Positions 9,324-19,623 of a DNA stretch of 64,000 bases are shown here, one piece after another. Source of the stretch: Caldithrix sp. Its GTDB lineage: Bacteria > KSB1 > UBA2214 > DYKH01. The notes under the pieces were generated by a model that was given only the letters and a program-made list of their open reading frames with translations, was not told the origin of the DNA and searched no databases. Made by a program: the position numbers and the translations under genes. Position 1 is the stretch's first letter. Each line of letters opens with the position of its first letter. The stretch spans positions 1 through 64,000 of the forward strand of contig DYKH01000012.1 in the NCBI GenBank assembly GCA_020722685.1, written 5' to 3'.

Positions 9324-9668
9324 TCAAGGCTGAGAAGGAAGGTTTTGACCTGCCGTTCCGTTGGCGGGCAGAATTGCTCGGGCATTGACCGGCGACTTGT
9401 CAGGATTGGGTACCCGCAGCCCCTCGGCTGGCCGGCCAAGTGTCGCTTTATCGCGGCTAAGTGGATGCTTTCCAAAGCTTCTTTCCGGGTCAGCAGGCTG
9501 GGAAGAATTCTTGTTATCCAGGGTCTGTTCTGGAGCAGCGATCCTGATCGAAGGCAAGGTGATTTCTTCCAATTGCGGGGTACAAGTCTGCTTTTGTACG
9601 GTACGGCTGTGCAGCGAAACGAATATTGTCACTGTTAATAGTAAAAAGAGCTTTGCAGTGGCGTTCAT
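9324..9668 (-). CDS. small exported protein, function unknown
   Basis: The reading frame gives 114 residues when started at the MNATAKL methionine (9668); the frame is open to 9680. The N-terminus looks like a signal sequence (Lys6, then a hydrophobic LFLLLTVTIFVSL core). The rest is Pro/Ser/Asn-rich and predicted disordered, with a single Cys and no recognisable domain. The ribosome-binding site is weak (GGGATTG just upstream). I do not recognise the protein. It is either a real secreted low-complexity protein or a chance frame; the signal-like start is the main argument for it. Confidence 0.4.
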   Translation of the reverse strand: MNATAKLFLLLTVTIFVSLHSRTVQKQTCTPQLEEITLPSIRIAAPEQTLDNKNSSQPADPERSFGKHPLSRDKATLGRPAEGLRVPNPDKSPVNARAILPANGTAGQNLPSQP

Positions 9669-9680
9669 AATCAATCCCAT

Positions 9681-9949
9681 AAATGTCGTTCACGTGGGCT
9701 GTTTGATTTGCAGAAGGCCAAGCAAAGCGCATGCCAGTTGTCGCCGCTCGCCAACATTCTATGGTAGCAGTCGATTGACGCAAATTCGAGGCTAAACCTC
9801 AAGCCCGGTCCGGTAGCTCATGATCGGCATCATGATCAGGAAGACACCGACTGTCTCATCATGCACACCGGGCGTCCGTTTAAGTACATGTGCTCAGGCT
9901 TGCTTGTCTACCGAGAGATCCGGACAACCAAGTCAAAGGAGATGCGTCG
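9681..9949. other. gene-free interval left of the repeat
   Basis: I see no supported gene between the small exported protein and the palindromic repeat at 9950, nor between the repeat and the lyxose isomerase stop at 10163. No clear promoter is visible on either strand. Confidence 0.3.
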
Positions 9950-10070
9950 CCGATCACAGGATGCTGTCATCCCTGCGAATGCAGGGGTCTCCTTCTGCCG
10001 TGTAATGGAAAGGAGATTCCTGCATCCGCAGAAATGACGGCACTGGCAGGACACCCCATGATGGGTTACG
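9950..10070. repeat. 121-bp palindromic dispersed repeat, copy 1
   Basis: This copy aligns without gaps to 13790-13910 (offset 3,840). The core arms, GTCATCCCTGCGAATGCAGG (from 9966) and its imperfect complement ending GCAGAAATGAC (to 10038), can fold into one long hairpin around the TGCCGTGTAATGG centre. The outer arms are weaker. The core resembles the widespread GTCATTCCTGCG..GCAGGAATC class of intergenic palindromes. Confidence 0.85.
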
Positions 10071-10162
10071 GAGATGCGATGATTAGTAATTGTTCGGACT
10101 AAAGGAAGCTAAATTGTTACGATTCTCAGCCTCATATAGGAGAATGGTCATGTTCGCTGCGA

Positions 10163-10705
<543 letters not shown>

Positions 10706-10738
10706 TCATTGCCTCCTTGGTAGTTATTATGGGACGTG

Positions 10739-10758
10739 GCGCAAATTGTCATTTGCGC
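10739..10758. repeat. perfect hairpin between cyclase and lyxose isomerase
   Basis: GCGCAAAT, a TGTC loop and ATTTGCGC form a perfect 8-bp stem, 34 bases upstream of the isomerase start. No T-run follows on the transcribed strand, so it is more likely an RNA-processing or stability hairpin, or a repeat fragment, than a terminator. Confidence 0.45.
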
Positions 10759-10818
10759 TACTTAGCTTGTCGGGAATTTCGCGCAACATTTGCAGGGATG
10801 GAGAATTCGCTTCGTTTG

Positions 10819-12423
10819 TTAGAAATGCTCCGGCGACCTGCCTTCGACAAAATAGGCCATGATTTCTCCAAATCCTTTTATGTTGTAAGGTCCGACGCGG
10901 CGAGCCATAATCTTGCCGGTTAGCCCTACATAAGTCGTCTCGGAGATGATGATCTGTCCCGCGCCGGCGATGCTTTGCAGCCGGGCGGCAAAATTCATAT
11001 TGGCGCCGATGGCGGTATAATCCTTGCGATCAAAGCTGCCGATCTGTCCCAATACCACTTCGCCGGTGTGGATGCCGATGCCGACCTGAATTGTCGGCCG
11101 TCCGGTGATCTCCCATTCACGGTTGAGCCGGTCCAGCTCGGCTTGAATGGCCAAGGCCGCTTCTACCGCCACCAACGCGTGCCCACCCTGCGCCGAAGGT
11201 TTGGGAAACAGAGCGACGATCTCATCGCCGACATACTTGTCCACAATCCCTCCGCGCGTGGTGATCAGCGGCGTGATGGCATTGAAATAGTCATTCAGCA
11301 TGCGCACGGTGGTGGTCGGATCCATGTCTTTGGTTGTTTTGCTATAATCACGAATGTCGGCAAAGAGCATGGTGATTTCCATTCTTTGTCCGCGTGCCGT
11401 GTCGGGACGTTGCCCCATGAGCGCTTCTTCCACGTCGCGGGTGGCTTCGCGACCGACCAACTGCATCAGCCGCTTGAACTTTTCCTCCTGAAAGATAAAG
11501 CTGTCGATAATACGGGCAACCGACTCTACCAACTGTTGGTCCTGAGCGGAAAAAGCGACGCCTTTTTCCTTGTTGATCAAGACGACTGAGCCCAAGAAAA
11601 GCCCGGAGATGAACATGGGCACCACCATGATGGTGTCGATCTCACTGTCCGGCAGCGCCTCTCGTACGACCGTCTGCCGATTGTGCTTGGCGGTACGAAT
11701 CACGTCCCCTACCAATTTGTAATCCTGTTGACTCATGGGGCGATTGCCGCGTAGGACTTTGCCGCCCGGTAGATGCCGGTCTTGTTCCGAATCGTAAAGG
11801 GTGATAAAGCCGATCTGAGCACCGACTGAATCTAAAATGGTGGCGATCATTTGGTCAAGGGATTCGCCCTGGTCGTGCGATTCGTCACGGATTTTGTCCA
11901 GTTCCTTCATTACCCGGTTCTCGGTCGTGAGCAGCCGTTGTTCGTGACGCTTGATGAATTCGTCCACCACGTCGTCCAAGCGCGCCTCCACCAAGGTCAC
12001 AACGATGCGGTCATAGTCGCCAAAATCGCCGGATGACTTGTTGGCCAGAATCAGCGTGCCAAGCATTTTGCCGTATTTGTCAATCGGCGCCGCCAGAACA
12101 TTATGCAGGCCGTCACAGTGGGTAGCATCAAAAAGCCACTGTTTCTTTTGCACGATTTCACAGGCTAACCTTTGCAGCTCCGAGCTGGCAATCACCGTGG
12201 CGCCACGATCATACCGGCTGAGAATTCGCTGCCGGATGTCCGGGTCGTTCACGGTCACGGCAATGGTCTGCACGTCCAAGAGCTGCGCGAGCTGGTGCAA
12301 TAGGTTGGGAATGAATTCATTCACCTCCCCTTCATGGTCGCAAATACCATCGATTTTCAGAACCAATTTTAGCAACGCAGCCGCTTCCGGAGAGTTGGCT
12401 ATGCGCTTCCACTTATCCGTCAT
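10819..12423 (-). CDS. GAF-GAF class III adenylate cyclase
   Basis: This 534-residue cytoplasmic cyclase is predicted to make cAMP. The start is MTDKWKR at 12423, behind GGAAAGAG. Two GAF sensor domains (about 20-165 and 190-325) precede a class III catalytic domain (about 350-530). Metal-binding aspartates lie in FADIRDYS and in KYVGDE. The lysine of VDKYVGDE and the aspartate of KDYTAIG sit where adenine-specifying residues lie in adenylate cyclases. The NFAARL segment supplies the transition-state Asn and Arg. All catalytic positions look intact, and no transmembrane segment is present. The GAF ligands are unknown; small molecules or cyclic nucleotides are the usual ones. It is followed by the lyxose isomerase on the same strand. 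Confidence 0.9.
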   Translation of the reverse strand: MTDKWKRIANSPEAAALLKLVLKIDGICDHEGEVNEFIPNLLHQLAQLLDVQTIAVTVNDPDIRQRILSRYDRGATVIASSELQRLACEIVQKKQWLFDATHCDGLHNVLAAPIDKYGKMLGTLILANKSSGDFGDYDRIVVTLVEARLDDVVDEFIKRHEQRLLTTENRVMKELDKIRDESHDQGESLDQMIATILDSVGAQIGFITLYDSEQDRHLPGGKVLRGNRPMSQQDYKLVGDVIRTAKHNRQTVVREALPDSEIDTIMVVPMFISGLFLGSVVLINKEKGVAFSAQDQQLVESVARIIDSFIFQEEKFKRLMQLVGREATRDVEEALMGQRPDTARGQRMEITMLFADIRDYSKTTKDMDPTTTVRMLNDYFNAITPLITTRGGIVDKYVGDEIVALFPKPSAQGGHALVAVEAALAIQAELDRLNREWEITGRPTIQVGIGIHTGEVVLGQIGSFDRKDYTAIGANMNFAARLQSIAGAGQIIISETTYVGLTGKIMARRVGPYNIKGFGEIMAYFVEGRSPEHF

Positions 12424-12580
12424 GGTACTCTTTCCTTGCCAAAGGTTTGCTATTCGTCGTCGCCTCATTAAAGACGCAATCGATGGTCCGGGCTGTCAAC
12501 GGGCAGTCTGGCCTGATCGATGTCTTTGGTGCGCACGCGAAAATTGCATCAAAGCTGCTTCTGATTCATTTTGTTCGGCG

Positions 12581-13774
12581 TCAGCGCAACGCGCGCATGG
12601 CTTGGGAGACGAGGTCATGCTGCACCCGTTCCATTTCTCGCAGCGGCGGGCTTTTGAGTCGCCATTCGGCGAGACTCTTTTCAGCTTTCGCCATTATTTC
12701 ATTTTCCTGTTTGAGCAAGTGCGGAAGAAGCGAATGTTGATCTCCGGAAAGCTTGTAGCTGTCGAAATACTGCGGCCATTTGGCCCGGGAATAAAGTTGC
12801 TGTCTCAAGTCTTCGATGCGGCGGTTTAGCCTGGATTCTTCAGCGCCGTCCAAGTCCGACGGCACCTGTCCGGCGCGAGGCCACAGAGGAACGGCGATAC
12901 CGCAAATCGGCTCACCTAAAATGCACCACATGGTCGCGTTGGCCGGGTTCTCGCCGCGCCTGACGCCATGAAACACCCCGCAGGCGACCGTGCGATGCCG
13001 ATTGATACTATCGTTGGTTTTCACAAATCCTGGTGGCGCGCCGGCAAAGGAGCCTTGAAACGGCAAGGGATATGGATTCAGTTCATCGCTCCTGAGATCG
13101 CGAGCGATTTTCTGCAAAATGAAGCGATGGCTGAGGCTAAAATCCATCACTGCCTGGTCAAAAAGGTGCTTCGCTCGTTGGTAGCGTCCAGCGCCATAGG
13201 CCTCTTGGCCGCTGCCGGTGAGGGAGAAATTCGCGCGCACCAAATAGCCATGAGGCGCGTCCGTAGCATCACCGGCATCGAACTTGGTGTAGCTGTTGTT
13301 GCCGGTCTCATAGAAGGCGCTGCCGTTGAAGGCGTCGATGCAGCCAAAGTTGGACTTGGTGCCCCTGCCTGTAGCATTCGTCATTTCCAAAAGAATTTCA
13401 AAGTCGAGCAATTGGCCGCAAATTCCCAGCGCCTGCTTCATGAAATAGCCTTCGGCATCGACGCTGTCCCCCGGCTGATCCAAGGATTCCGAGTTGATGA
13501 TGGCAAATCCCGCCGTGTTCAAGCCCATCCACACTTGAGTGGTATCGCCGGCATTGATGACCCCGATGAAATCATAACGAGGGCCTTGGAAAAAAGCCAC
13601 CTCGTTATCGCGATGATTGCTGTCGCGGTTTTTCCACAGCAGGGGCCGGCCGTCCACCGTAGCAATCCCGGACGCCACTGCTACGGTGCACTCCTCCTGC
13701 CCAAATGTCTTGCCTTCCGGCAGGGCGAAAAGCAACACAAAAACTGTGGCGAGAAAATACCCAGATTGAAGCAC
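12581..13774 (-). CDS. exported Ntn hydrolase, C45/C69-like (acyl-CoA:6-APA acyltransferase fold)
   Basis: This is a 397-residue exported N-terminal-nucleophile hydrolase. I place the start at the GTG at 13774: AGGATGG lies six bases upstream, and it yields a signal peptide (FLATVFVLLFAL). The frame stays open to 13921 only because it runs through a palindromic repeat. Cys29, in QEECTVAVASG, follows the signal directly and is the likely N-terminal nucleophile. The family pattern continues with WKNRDSN, GLNTAGFAIINSE and the GCIDAFNGSAFYETGN segment. Family members cleave or transfer acyl groups from amides (penicillin acyltransferase, bile-salt hydrolase relatives, dipeptidases); the substrate here is unknown. 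Exposure of the cysteine may need only signal-peptide removal plus trimming of two or three residues. Confidence 0.78.
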   Translation of the reverse strand: MLQSGYFLATVFVLLFALPEGKTFGQEECTVAVASGIATVDGRPLLWKNRDSNHRDNEVAFFQGPRYDFIGVINAGDTTQVWMGLNTAGFAIINSESLDQPGDSVDAEGYFMKQALGICGQLLDFEILLEMTNATGRGTKSNFGCIDAFNGSAFYETGNNSYTKFDAGDATDAPHGYLVRANFSLTGSGQEAYGAGRYQRAKHLFDQAVMDFSLSHRFILQKIARDLRSDELNPYPLPFQGSFAGAPPGFVKTNDSINRHRTVACGVFHGVRRGENPANATMWCILGEPICGIAVPLWPRAGQVPSDLDGAEESRLNRRIEDLRQQLYSRAKWPQYFDSYKLSGDQHSLLPHLLKQENEIMAKAEKSLAEWRLKSPPLREMERVQHDLVSQAMRALR

Positions 13775-13789
13775 ACTGGTCCATCCTAA

Positions 13790-13910
13790 CCGATCACAGA
13801 ATGCCGTCGCCACTGCGTGTGCAGGGGTCTCCTTCTGCCGTGCAATGGAAAGGAGATTCCTGCATCCGCAGGAATGACGGCACTGGCGGGACACTTCGTG
13901 ACTGGTTGCG
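13790..13910. repeat. 121-bp palindromic dispersed repeat, copy 2
   Basis: This is the second copy of the element at 9950-10070, about 80 percent identical. The segment from GCAGGGGTCTCC to ATGACGGCACTGG is nearly perfect. It ends 15 bases upstream of the GTG start of the Ntn hydrolase gene and 22 bases from the stop of cdaA, so it fills the whole gap between these genes. Confidence 0.85.
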
Positions 13911-13932
13911 GTTCGTCGCATGTCGTTTCGCC

Positions 13933-14715
13933 TCAGATAGAAGAGTTCTCGTAGCGATACCCCTCGATCAGGACTTTCCTAAGTTCTTCCTCACTCAAAT
14001 CGGTTTTCAGCTTTCCGTCGATGGCGATAGAAATCTTGCCGGTCTCTTCGGAAACGACGATGGCCATCGCATCGCTTTCCTCCGAAACGCCCAATGCGGC
14101 GCGATGCCGGGTGCCAAGCTCGGCTTGCGCCTCGTCAATCTCCGCCAGCGGCAAAATGCATCTTGCTGCTTCGATGATGTCGTTTTGGATGACGACGGCC
14201 CCATCGTGAAGCGGAGCGCGCGGATTAAAGATCGAAAGCAAGAGCGGAGTAGAGACTTCCGCCTGCAGCCGTACGCCCGTTTCCAAAGTCATCTTGAGGC
14301 CGGTCTCCCGCACCATGACGATGAGAGCGCCGTAGCCGCGTTCCTGCAAAATCTTGGTCGCTTCTACAACCACGTCGATCACTTTGCTGCCGCTCACCTT
14401 AAAAAAATACCGCACCACCGGGTTTTGGCCGATATAGATGAGCAGCCGCCTCAATTCCGGTTGAAAAATGATGACGAATGCCACCAGCCAAACAGTGCGC
14501 AAGTTCTCAAAGATCCAGCTTATGCCCCGCATTTGCAGCAGCGGCGTAATGATGGAAAGCACCATGATGATAACCAGACCCACCAGCATCTGGGCGCCGC
14601 GCGAGCCGCGGAGAAAATTATGCGCCCGGTAAATGATGAAGGCCATGACAATGATGTCTAAAATATCCATCACCGTGACCGGCAAGAAACCTATTTTGAA
14701 AAGGGTAAGCTGCAT
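13933..14715 (-). CDS. cdaA: diadenylate cyclase CdaA
   Basis: This 260-residue membrane enzyme makes the second messenger c-di-AMP from two ATP. The start at 14715 (MQLTLFKIG) lies just after the folP stop; a longer form would overlap folP. Three hydrophobic helices occupy about residues 8-30, 40-60 and 68-85. They are followed by the DisA_N catalytic domain with its hallmark DGA (in LHDGAVV, near 170) and RHR (in GTRHRAA, near 204) motifs, both intact. In many bacteria cdaA follows folP and/or ftsH, as here. No CdaR-type regulator gene follows; the palindromic repeat lies 22 bases downstream of its stop. c-di-AMP normally controls potassium and osmolyte balance and wall homeostasis. Confidence 0.95.
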   Translation of the reverse strand: MQLTLFKIGFLPVTVMDILDIIVMAFIIYRAHNFLRGSRGAQMLVGLVIIMVLSIITPLLQMRGISWIFENLRTVWLVAFVIIFQPELRRLLIYIGQNPVVRYFFKVSGSKVIDVVVEATKILQERGYGALIVMVRETGLKMTLETGVRLQAEVSTPLLLSIFNPRAPLHDGAVVIQNDIIEAARCILPLAEIDEAQAELGTRHRAALGVSEESDAMAIVVSEETGKISIAIDGKLKTDLSEEELRKVLIEGYRYENSSI

Positions 14716-14725
14716 CCGATTTTGC

Positions 14726-15592
14726 TTAGACTGAATTACCTTTGCGGACGATGGCATCGGCGATGGTCACCACGCGCTTCATCTCTTTGACGTCATGCAC
14801 GCGGACAATACTCGCTCCATTGAATACGCAAGCGGCGACGGCAGCAGCAGTGCCTTCCAGCCGTTCTTCCGCCGGCAGACCAAGCGTGAGGCCGATGAAG
14901 GACTTGCGCGATGGGCCGACCAAAATGGGGCAGCGCAAGCGCGCCAATTTCGATAGCTCGCGCAGTATTTGAAAATTGTCCTGTAGACGTTTGCCAAAGC
15001 CGATGCCCGGATCGATGACGATTTGCTCGGGCGTGATGCCGGCATCCATCGCCAATTGTTTGCTCTGTTTCAGATACCCGATGATTTCGGCCATCAGGTC
15101 GTCATAGTGCGGATTTTTCTGCATATCGCGCGGTGTGCCTTTGATGTGCATCAGCACCACGCCGGCGCGGAACCTGGCAATGACCGAAGCCATGTTGGAA
15201 TCAAAGCGCAACCCGCTGATGTCGTTCACCAGGTCGGCGCCGGCGCGCAAGGCGCTTTCAGCGACTTTGGCTTTATAGGTATCCACGGAAATGGGAATGG
15301 TCATCTGACCGCGAAGTCGCTCGATAACGGGTACGACGCGCCGCAGTTCTTCATCAAGGGGAACCGGTTGCGAGCCGGGTCGTGTCGATTCGCCGCCGAT
15401 GTCGATGATATCCGCACCCTCGTCCCGCATCTCCAAGGCGCGTCGAAGGGCGTCATCGAGCGAGTAATGCCGACCGCCATCGGAAAATGAATCAGGAGTG
15501 ACGTTCAGAATGCCCATCACTTGAGTAGCCTGACCAAGCTCCAAGACCTTGTCGCGGCAGCGCCAGTAGAACCTTTTATTTGTTCGATCCAT
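14726..15592 (-). CDS. folP: dihydropteroate synthase
   Basis: This 288-residue cytoplasmic TIM-barrel enzyme condenses p-aminobenzoate with hydroxymethyl-dihydropterin diphosphate in folate synthesis. I start it at MDRTNKRF (15592). The frame is open for 115 more codons, but that part lies inside the preceding TPR gene and has a meaningless translation. Signatures: MGILNVTPDSFSDGG (pterin/diphosphate loop), DIGGESTRPGS, and near the C-terminus GPSRKSFIG and RVHDV. All are typical and complete. The start overlaps the TPR gene stop by 17 bases, suggesting translational coupling. cdaA follows with a gap of ten bases. Confidence 0.96.
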   Translation of the reverse strand: MDRTNKRFYWRCRDKVLELGQATQVMGILNVTPDSFSDGGRHYSLDDALRRALEMRDEGADIIDIGGESTRPGSQPVPLDEELRRVVPVIERLRGQMTIPISVDTYKAKVAESALRAGADLVNDISGLRFDSNMASVIARFRAGVVLMHIKGTPRDMQKNPHYDDLMAEIIGYLKQSKQLAMDAGITPEQIVIDPGIGFGKRLQDNFQILRELSKLARLRCPILVGPSRKSFIGLTLGLPAEERLEGTAAAVAACVFNGASIVRVHDVKEMKRVVTIADAIVRKGNSV

Positions 15593-17174
15593 GCAATTTG
15601 AGTGAAGAAGTATCTGGCTTGGTGAGATCGAAAAGGCGCTTTCGTGCTTCATCGGCATAGACATCATCCAATCCACGGCTGTTGCGAATGCGCAGTCTAT
15701 ACTCGGCAATTGCCTGGTCTCGGAGACCTTTGCTTTCAAAGATATGGCCGAGATAGAGGTGAGCATCCGGATGGTCGCCAACCTGCACGGCGCGCTGGAA
15801 GAAGCGCTCGGCGTTGTCGACGTCTTTCGAGTTGAAATAATAGACGCCCAAATTATAATAGGCATCGGCATTGCGCGGATCGATCTCGATAATGCGGTTG
15901 TAGGTTTCCACAATGCGATCGAAATCAGCCGATCCAACTGCCATTTTTCCTCGGAACAAGAGGCCCTCGATGGAACGCGGATGAATCGCTAACAACTCGT
16001 TGATGGCCAAGTCTGCCCGCTTGGGCCACTTGTTAAAATAAAGCAAGTCGGCCAGTCGGAGCCTGGCTTCCTCATAGCAAGGGTCGATGTGTATGGCCTG
16101 ACGCAACACTTTTTCTTCGTTGGCAAAGCCGATCTTTTTGATGCGAGACGCATGCAGGTGTGAGTAGTCGCAGTACGTGCGGGCATTATAGGGATCCTGC
16201 TGCCAGGCCCGGTATAAATGCGATTCCGCTTGCTGCCACATTTTGCGCAGGATGTAGTACTTGCCAATAATCCGATGCGCCTCAGAGTTCGTGCTGTCCA
16301 GACTGCTGACGGTCCGCTCACAAAGCTTGAGAGCAATCAGGCGGGCGAGATCGCCGGACTTGCCTTTTCGCTCTTGCTGAATGCTGTATTCCAGGTTGGA
16401 GCGAGCCAGCAAATTGCGTATCGGAATGTATGAAGTGTCCGCCCGATACCCCATCTCGGACAAATGAACGGCCTGGGCATAGTCTCTGGCGGCAAAGGCT
16501 TTAGAGGCCAGTGCTTGCCATTTGCACATCGAATCCGAGACGGTTTGGGGCGGCATGAGAAGCGAAGAAATAGGTCTGCCAATCGTCTCGATTACCCTGG
16601 TTCCCAATGCAATCGAAAGTGAGAAATACTGATCAGACGTTGTCCGTTCGGTTCCGCTTCTGATGACATCGTTGGTCATGCTGTCCACCAGCCGCCAGTC
16701 CAAGGTGCAGGAATCCGAACGTGTGCTTAGCTTCCCCAAGACCGCGTACTTTAGGCGGATTCGACGGGCAAAGCTTTGCAAGTATTGCTCATTGCCTGCA
16801 GAATCGGAGTCGATGGCCTCCCATATCCATTCCAGAGGATAAACGAGAGCCTCGTCAGTTAAAACGTTTTGCAGATAGAGATTGGCTTGATCGGCGACGG
16901 CAAAAGCAGACCAGGATTGGTTATCGGCAAGCCGGTCGGAAATAAGGGGCAGCACACATAGTCGCGCCTTGTCTTTTTGGGGAAGGTTTCGGAAAAACAC
17001 CGTCGCGGCCAGTACCAAGAAAAGGGTCGAGGTCACCAAAAGGGCGGACAAGAATTTCGCTTTGTTCATAAAGTCGGAAACAAACCGCAAGTAAGTGATG
17101 ACGAAAACCGCAATCAGGTAGATGGCCAAGAGGTAAGAATAATTGCTGAGGAATGCCGAAAAGGTCACATCCAA
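15576..17174 (-). CDS. membrane-anchored TPR protein with a TolB/FlgO-like N-terminal domain
   Basis: This 532-residue protein has two predicted membrane helices (about 12-30 and 41-60). A beta-rich domain (about 70-200) beginning ARLCVLPLISD is reminiscent of the FlgO/TolB-N-type domains that often precede TPRs. The C-terminal half (about 230-515) is made of tetratricopeptide repeats, for example AYYNLGVYYFNSKDVDNAERF and AHLYLGHIFESKGLRDQAI. The start is uncertain: TTG at 17174 with GGAG four bases away, or GTG at 17168. It is inserted between ftsH and folP in an otherwise standard operon. The TPRs suggest protein-protein contacts at the cytoplasmic membrane, possibly with FtsH or CdaA; this is inference from position only. 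Confidence 0.75.
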   Translation of the reverse strand: MDVTFSAFLSNYSYLLAIYLIAVFVITYLRFVSDFMNKAKFLSALLVTSTLFLVLAATVFFRNLPQKDKARLCVLPLISDRLADNQSWSAFAVADQANLYLQNVLTDEALVYPLEWIWEAIDSDSAGNEQYLQSFARRIRLKYAVLGKLSTRSDSCTLDWRLVDSMTNDVIRSGTERTTSDQYFSLSIALGTRVIETIGRPISSLLMPPQTVSDSMCKWQALASKAFAARDYAQAVHLSEMGYRADTSYIPIRNLLARSNLEYSIQQERKGKSGDLARLIALKLCERTVSSLDSTNSEAHRIIGKYYILRKMWQQAESHLYRAWQQDPYNARTYCDYSHLHASRIKKIGFANEEKVLRQAIHIDPCYEEARLRLADLLYFNKWPKRADLAINELLAIHPRSIEGLLFRGKMAVGSADFDRIVETYNRIIEIDPRNADAYYNLGVYYFNSKDVDNAERFFQRAVQVGDHPDAHLYLGHIFESKGLRDQAIAEYRLRIRNSRGLDDVYADEARKRLFDLTKPDTSSLKLHGSNK

Positions 17175-17505
17175 ACTGCTCCATAATAGGGATGTCGATC
17201 GCGTTGGGCGCTTTAGCCTTTCAGGTCGAATTCGTTTTCGCGCCGCGCAGTTAAAAAGCTTAGAAGGAACTCGATGAAGACTGATGGTACCATGTCAGCC
17301 GTCAGAACGGTTGCCCGCATGACCGAAAAGTGTCTTTGCCGAACCCAGCGATTCTTTATGCTAAATCGAGGATCCGGGCCGAGGTTTAAGCTTGCACCTC
17401 GAACGGCTACTGCCGCTGCCGGAAAGATGACGGTGACCTGCGAATCCATCAGATGATTGCTGCCGGGACGGATGGTCTCCTGAGGCCTGTTCTCATCAGA
17501 GCCGC
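17175..17505. other. gap between ftsH and the TPR gene
   Basis: These 331 bases hold no convincing gene. A leftward 98-residue frame begins with a TTG that overlaps the ftsH stop, but it has no separate ribosome-binding site and no recognisable sequence. No clear terminator is visible, so the operon may read through. Confidence 0.35.
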
Positions 17506-19554
17506 TCAAGTCTCGGCGACGACTTCCGGACTCTTGGAGGTTTTTTTCTTGCGGGGCTTTCCGCCGTCTTTGTTTTTCGGACTAGGAAGAACCGAACCGC
17601 GGAGGATCAAATCGATATCCTCGCCATCCAAGATTTCCCGTTCCAGCAGGGCTGTGGCCAAAGCGTGCAGCTTGTGCAAGTTTTCCTGAATCAGCTTGTC
17701 AACGTCCACCACCGCTTCCTCGATCAGACGCTTTATTTCTTTGTCGATCATTTGCGCTGTGGCTTCGCTGTAGTCGCGATGCTGGGCAATTTCTCTGCCA
17801 AGGAAAATTTCTTCCTGTTTTTCCCCAAAGGTGAGTGGGCCCATGACTTCGCTCATGCCCCATTCACACACCATCTTACGCGCTAACTCGGTGACCCTTT
17901 TGATGTCATCCCCGGCGCCAGTGGAAAGCTCATTGAGCACTGCCTTTTCAGCGGAGCGCCCGCCCAAAAGCTGGCGCATGAGAGCCAGACAGTAGGTTTT
18001 GGAATAGGTATGTTTTTCATCCATCGGCAAAGTGGTGGTGGCGCCCAAGGCTCTCCCTCGAGGGATAATAGTGACTTTGTGCACCGGATCCGAGCCGGGC
18101 GTCAGCTTGGCGACCAAGACATGGCCGGCCTCGTGATAGGCGGTGCTTCTTTTTTCTTCTTCACTGATCAGCAAGCTCTTGCGCTCGGTGCCCATCAGAA
18201 CTTTGTCTTTTGCCTCTTCAAAATCCGCAGGGCCGACGACCTCTTTATTCTTTCTCGCTGCCAATAAGGCGGCTTCATTGACCATGTTGGCCAAATCAGC
18301 CCCGGAGAATCCGGGCGTTCCCTTGGCCAAAAGCGAGAGATTGACGCCTTTGTCCATGGGTATTTTGCGGGTATGAACTCTTAATATCCCTTCCCGACCG
18401 CGCACATCGGGTCGATCCACGACGATTTGCCGGTCAAAGCGGCCCGGACGCAGCAGGGCAGAGTCGAGAACGTCGGGACGATTGGTAGCCGCCAACAAGA
18501 TGACGCCCTCATTGAATTCAAAGCCGTCCATCTCTACCAGCAATTGGTTGAGAGTCTGCTCACGCTCATCATGTCCGCCGCCCAGGCCGGCCCCTCGATG
18601 CCTACCAACCGCGTCCAACTCGTCGATGAAAATGATGCAAGGAGCGTTTCTCTTGCCTTGTTCGAACAGGTCGCGTACCCGCGAAGCTCCGACGCCGACG
18701 AACATTTCCACAAAGTCTGCGCCCGACATGCTAAAAAACGGGACGCCGGCTTCGCCGGCAATGGCTTTCGCCAATAGGGTCTTACCTGTGCCCGGAGGCC
18801 CAAGCAGCAGGGCGCCCTTGGGTATTTTTCCTCCCAAGCGCTGAAACTTTTCCGGTTCTTTCAGAAACTCGATGATTTCTCGCAGCTCGGTTTTGGCTTC
18901 GTCGGCGCCGGCCACATCGTCGAAGGTAACCTTGGGATAATTCTCTGTCCACAGGCGCGCCCGGGATTTGCCAAAGGAAAAAATGCCTTTGGCCCCGCCT
19001 CCTTGCATGCGACGGACCAGGTAGATCCAAACGCCGATCATCAGCAGCCAGGGAAACGCAGTTAGGAAATAACTCCAGATGCCGGGAGAATCCTGTTTGA
19101 ACTGCAAATTGAGCCCATACTTGCTGCGCCACATGTCGATGGTTTGGAAATCCGGCTTGGTCGGCAGCACAACCTTAAAGTTCTTGCTCATGCTCCGCCC
19201 GTTTACCGTCAGCCCATCGGTGTCCTTCAAATTGCCACTCAGGATGACATCGTGAACGACCGCGCTGGTAATTTTGCCCTTTTGCAACAGGTCAACGAAT
19301 TGGTCATAGGTGATGACTTGTTCCTTCTCTCGCTGCGAGCTCAATCGCTGCGAGACAAAGAGGGAGACAGCAATGATAGCGATCCAAAAAAGCAAAGTTC
19401 TGGACGCGCGACGCCATTGTGGGCCGTCGGGTTTTTGCGCCGACTGGCCAAGCTTGCGAAAATTATCGCTCAGGTTCGGTCGCTTGGGTCGGGGATTACG
19501 AAACGCTCCTGGCTCCTTTTTGTCTTTTTTGTCTTTTTCTTTTTGTTGGGCCAT
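17506..19554 (-). CDS. ftsH: ATP-dependent zinc metalloprotease FtsH
   Basis: This 682-residue membrane protease degrades damaged or regulatory membrane and soluble proteins. It starts at MAQQKEK (19554); the upstream extension is not conserved-looking. The layout is a Lys-rich cytosolic tail, a first membrane helix ([14 protein letters not shown]), a periplasmic FtsH_ext domain, a second helix ([14 protein letters not shown]), and an AAA+ domain with Walker A GPPGTGKT, Walker [11 protein letters not shown] and the [18 protein letters not shown]. The M41 protease domain follows, with zinc site HEAGH. The C-terminus is Lys-rich and extended. It is encoded downstream of hpt, a very common arrangement (tilS-hpt-ftsH). 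Confidence 0.97.
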   Translation of the reverse strand: MAQQKEKDKKDKKEPGAFRNPRPKRPNLSDNFRKLGQSAQKPDGPQWRRASRTLLFWIAIIAVSLFVSQRLSSQREKEQVITYDQFVDLLQKGKITSAVVHDVILSGNLKDTDGLTVNGRSMSKNFKVVLPTKPDFQTIDMWRSKYGLNLQFKQDSPGIWSYFLTAFPWLLMIGVWIYLVRRMQGGGAKGIFSFGKSRARLWTENYPKVTFDDVAGADEAKTELREIIEFLKEPEKFQRLGGKIPKGALLLGPPGTGKTLLAKAIAGEAGVPFFSMSGADFVEMFVGVGASRVRDLFEQGKRNAPCIIFIDELDAVGRHRGAGLGGGHDEREQTLNQLLVEMDGFEFNEGVILLAATNRPDVLDSALLRPGRFDRQIVVDRPDVRGREGILRVHTRKIPMDKGVNLSLLAKGTPGFSGADLANMVNEAALLAARKNKEVVGPADFEEAKDKVLMGTERKSLLISEEEKRSTAYHEAGHVLVAKLTPGSDPVHKVTIIPRGRALGATTTLPMDEKHTYSKTYCLALMRQLLGGRSAEKAVLNELSTGAGDDIKRVTELARKMVCEWGMSEVMGPLTFGEKQEEIFLGREIAQHRDYSEATAQMIDKEIKRLIEEAVVDVDKLIQENLHKLHALATALLEREILDGEDIDLILRGSVLPSPKNKDGGKPRKKKTSKSPEVVAET

Positions 19555-19623
19555 TGTAAAACAAATCCAAAAAATCTTGCTTGATTTTTCCACTCCACAC
19601 ATTTGCCAGAGTATCAGCCAGAA

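Noticed and set aside
17213..17509. 98-codon leftward frame overlapping the ftsH stop
   Set aside because: TTG start without a separate ribosome-binding site and unrecognisable sequence; kept only as a note for the ftsH-TPR gap.
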